From Acidilobaceae archaeon (GTDB taxonomy: Archaea; Thermoproteota; Thermoprotei_A; Sulfolobales; Acidilobaceae): a stretch of 7,928 bases of DNA. Position 1 is the stretch's first letter. Each line of letters opens with the position of its first letter. Positions 6,001 to 7,928 of this stretch are shown piece by piece. The DNA is taken from the NCBI GenBank assembly GCA_027057815.1, contig JALURD010000245.1:1-7928 (forward strand), written 5' to 3'. The notes beneath the pieces are model-generated. The model saw only the letters and a list, made by a program, of their open reading frames with translations, was not told the origin of the DNA and searched no databases. The translations under genes and the position numbers were made by a program.

Positions 6001-7131
6001 TTGGTGGACTGGTGGATATTCAGCGACTCATTCCTCGTCACACTCCTGGTATACGTGACTGTGGCTCTCAGCCTAAACCTCGAGGCAGGGTTCACCGGGA
6101 TCCCCAACTTCGGAAAGCACCTATTCGTATTCCTCGGAGCCTTCGCCGCACAGGGGATAGGGGTTAGGATAGCCGCCTGGGTGTACGAAAAGCTTAGACC
6201 CGAGGAAGCCGCTCAGGCCCTCACGGACGTTTCCAGGCTCGTGCCGGGCGCCTCAAAGTGGACTAGCCTAGTCCAAGCTGCGGCCGACACCGACGCCAAC
6301 AGGATAATTGTTAACAGCTACCTGAAACCCTTCATAACCAGCAACCTGGCCGTGGAGGTGCTCCTGGCGGTAGTCATTCTAGCCGTAACCGTGGCCCTCG
6401 CGATGCTATTCGGTCTCATAGCCAGCTACGCTGCACTTAGGCTTAGAGAGGACTACCTAGCTATACTCCTCCTCTCCTTCGGGGAGCTCATGGTCATGGT
6501 CATCTTCTACCAGACCGAGAGCCTTAGCGGCGGCAACAAGGGCCTCTGGGCTATCACCTTCACGAGGGAGCCGATTAGGTTCGCCTTGATAGGGAGCGCC
6601 ATCCTCGCTGTTATAGCGTTCCTCTACGCCGAGAGGATAGCGAATAGCCCCATGGGCAGGACCATGAGGGCTGTTAGGGACGACGAGGTGGCTGCCAGTG
6701 TATTCGGCAGAGATATAGCGTTGATCAGACTCAAGGTCATCATGGCTGCTTCTGTCCTCGCAGCACTCGCGGGCTTCTTCTATACTGAGAGCAACGCCTC
6801 AGCTACTGCCAGGACGTTCAACAGGGTCATATGGACATTCCTACCTTGGGCCATGATAATCCTGGGCGGCATGGCCAATAATAAGGGAGCGATAGTGGGT
6901 GCCGTAGCATTCCTCATAGGAAAGAGGCTGTTCGAGTACTACCAGGAACCTATAGGGCAAGCCCTCCACATACAAGCTGAGCTGGTGGGCAGCCTGCTCC
7001 CCAACATACTCATCGGAGTGTTCATACTAGTTATCCTCTACCTAAGGCCTCAGGGCATTCTACCGGAGAGCATCAGCAAGACGGTTGACTTCCGCAGGTT
7101 ACTCGAGGAGGAGGCCCGGAGGGAGAGGTGA
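6001..7131 (+). CDS. livM: branched-chain amino acid-type ABC transporter permease LivM
   Basis: 376 residues; second membrane half of the importer, pairing with LivH. Hydrophobic segments lie near 8-28, 38-56, 113-145, 150-170, 194-212, 243-262, 275-313 (probably two) and 327-348. Family marks: ALSLNLEAGFTGIPNFGKHLF (22-42, the LivM 'G..G..nfG...F' block), RLREDYLAILLLSFGE (147-162), SGGNKGLW (176-183), coupling loop SPMGRTMRAVRDDEVAASVFG (216-236) and C-terminal LYLRPQGILPE (346-356). A hydrophilic loop of nearly 60 residues (about 57-115) between the second and third segments is longer than I would expect in a compact LivM and would face outside, where it could touch the binding protein. 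Start TTG 6001 by SD spacing; GTG 6004 is the alternative. Its TGA stop is part of the proC SD. Confidence 0.92.
   Translation: MVDWWIFSDSFLVTLLVYVTVALSLNLEAGFTGIPNFGKHLFVFLGAFAAQGIGVRIAAWVYEKLRPEEAAQALTDVSRLVPGASKWTSLVQAAADTDANRIIVNSYLKPFITSNLAVEVLLAVVILAVTVALAMLFGLIASYAALRLREDYLAILLLSFGELMVMVIFYQTESLSGGNKGLWAITFTREPIRFALIGSAILAVIAFLYAERIANSPMGRTMRAVRDDEVAASVFGRDIALIRLKVIMAASVLAALAGFFYTESNASATARTFNRVIWTFLPWAMIILGGMANNKGAIVGAVAFLIGKRLFEYYQEPIGQALHIQAELVGSLLPNILIGVFILVILYLRPQGILPESISKTVDFRRLLEEEARRER
7125..7131 (+). promoter_or_regulatory. SD of proC containing the livM stop codon
   Basis: GAGGTGA is a perfect match to the crenarchaeal SD and ends in the livM stop (7129-7131). TTG 7137 follows after 5 nt. 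The GTG at 7128 overlaps this site and would rely on the weaker GGAGGG at 7118-7123. Confidence 0.6.
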
Positions 7132-7136
7132 ACGCG

Positions 7137-7928
7137 TTGGCTAGGGGTAGCTTGAAGGATGCCACCATCTCGGTGATAGGAGCCGGGAGGATAGGCCAGG
7201 CGATAATCAGGGCCGCTGGCAGGTGCGTGTCGAGGGTGATAGCCACTGGCAGGAGGCAGGAGACGCTAGAGGCCGCCAGGGCCCTCGGCGCTGAGGCCAC
7301 GAGGGATAACGCTTACGCGGCCAGGCAGGCCGACCTCATAGTCATCAGCGTGAAGCCCCACCATTTCCCCGTCGTAGCCCCCGAGATCCGGGAAGCGGTT
7401 GAGGGCAGAGTTGTGGTCTCGATAGTCGCGGGGGTCAAGCTCTCCACGCTTAGGCTCGCATTCCCAGGGGCCGAGGTCTACAGAGCGATGCCCAACATAA
7501 ACGCCCTCATAGCGAGGAGCACTACTGCCCTCGCGACTGAGAATAACAGCAGGAGACCCAACTCGGGCCTCGTGGAGGACCTCTTCAAGTGCCTGGGAAG
7601 CGTCTACTGGATCCCGGAGGAGTGGATGGACGCCTGGACGGCGCTTGTCGGCAGCAGCCCAGCTTTCATAGCCGAGATAGTCGACGCCCTGGTACTCGGC
7701 GCCGTAATGGTTGGGATGCCGCGGGAGCTAGCCTACAAGGCCCTCCTAGACGCCCTTAAAGCCACCGCCGAGCACCTAGAGAAGAGCCCAGCGCACCCCC
7801 TTCAGCTCAGGGACGAAGTCACGACACCCGCCGGGACCACTATATACGGCCTCATGAAGCTGGAGTCCGAGGGCGTCAAAGCAGGCCTCATGAAGGTAAT
7901 CGAGGCATCCACACGCAGGGGATCCCAG
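7137..7928 (+). CDS. proC: pyrroline-5-carboxylate reductase, 3' end cut by the window
   Basis: 264 codons are open to the right edge with no stop; the family is usually 265-280 residues, so only a few are missing. The enzyme reduces 1-pyrroline-5-carboxylate to proline with NAD(P)H in the cytoplasm, the last step of proline synthesis. Rossmann motif GAGRIG at 15-20; T-G-R-R (37-40) after the second strand puts basic residues where they favour NADPH; SVKPHHF (71-77) and RAMPN (116-120) are family blocks. GSSPAFIAEIVDAL (172-185) corresponds to the usual GSGPAY, with Ser for the middle Gly. The oligomerisation domain carries HPLQLRDEVTTPAGTTIYGL (220-239), matching the conserved L-x-D-x-V-T-x-P-G-G-T-T-x-x-G-L signature. 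The start TTG 7137 is chosen for its SD; GTG 7128 would add three residues. It directly follows livM and is surely in the same transcript. Confidence 0.9.
   Translation, partial: MARGSLKDATISVIGAGRIGQAIIRAAGRCVSRVIATGRRQETLEAARALGAEATRDNAYAARQADLIVISVKPHHFPVVAPEIREAVEGRVVVSIVAGVKLSTLRLAFPGAEVYRAMPNINALIARSTTALATENNSRRPNSGLVEDLFKCLGSVYWIPEEWMDAWTALVGSSPAFIAEIVDALVLGAVMVGMPRELAYKALLDALKATAEHLEKSPAHPLQLRDEVTTPAGTTIYGLMKLESEGVKAGLMKVIEASTRRGSQ

Overview
The window looks like chromosomal DNA of a hyperthermophilic crenarchaeon, most likely of the Desulfurococcales or a near relative; the species cannot be told from the sequence. Reasons: dense moderately GC-rich coding, heavy use of AGG/AGA for Arg and ATA for Ile, GTG and TTG starts, GGTGA-type Shine-Dalgarno (SD) sites, an archaeal BRE/TATA promoter, and a binding protein with an N-terminal membrane anchor and a Thr/Ser/Pro linker instead of a bacterial lipobox.

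Layout. (1) Bases 2-319, +: 3' end of a gene resembling the tRNA-binding OB-fold family (MetRS C-terminal/CsaA type). It converges with and overlaps by 4 nt (2) a PAPS-reductase-like PP-loop ATPase on the minus strand (316-1707), which carries a Cys pattern reminiscent of an Fe-S cluster. (3) Bases 1708-1997: divergent, AT-rich regulatory region with short palindromes, a spaced direct repeat and a clear BRE/TATA element for the rightward genes. (4) Bases 1998-3365: extracytoplasmic substrate-binding protein of a branched-chain-amino-acid-type (HAAT/Liv) ABC transporter. (5) Bases 3366-3491: gap with a T-rich TATA/terminator-like element. (6) Bases 3492-7131: both ATPases (LivG, LivF) and both permeases (LivH, LivM) of the same transporter. 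(7) Bases 7137 to the right edge: proC, pyrroline-5-carboxylate reductase, lacking only its last few codons.

Genes 4-7 form one functional block. The binding protein captures an amino acid (or related amide) outside the membrane, LivH/LivM form the channel and LivG/LivF hydrolyse ATP. proC is joined to livM by the same tight junction seen between the transporter genes, so import and proline metabolism are probably co-expressed. At all four internal junctions (livG/F, F/H, H/M, M/proC) the upstream TGA stop lies inside a GGTGA SD core and the next start follows 5-6 nt later. This fixes several start codons and suggests translational coupling.

No rRNA, tRNA, CRISPR, insertion sequence or phage gene was seen. 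The ABC operon is ordinary in content. The least conventional items are the PP-loop protein's Cys arrangement, the stop-in-SD architecture, the transporter-proC linkage and the structured divergent promoter region.
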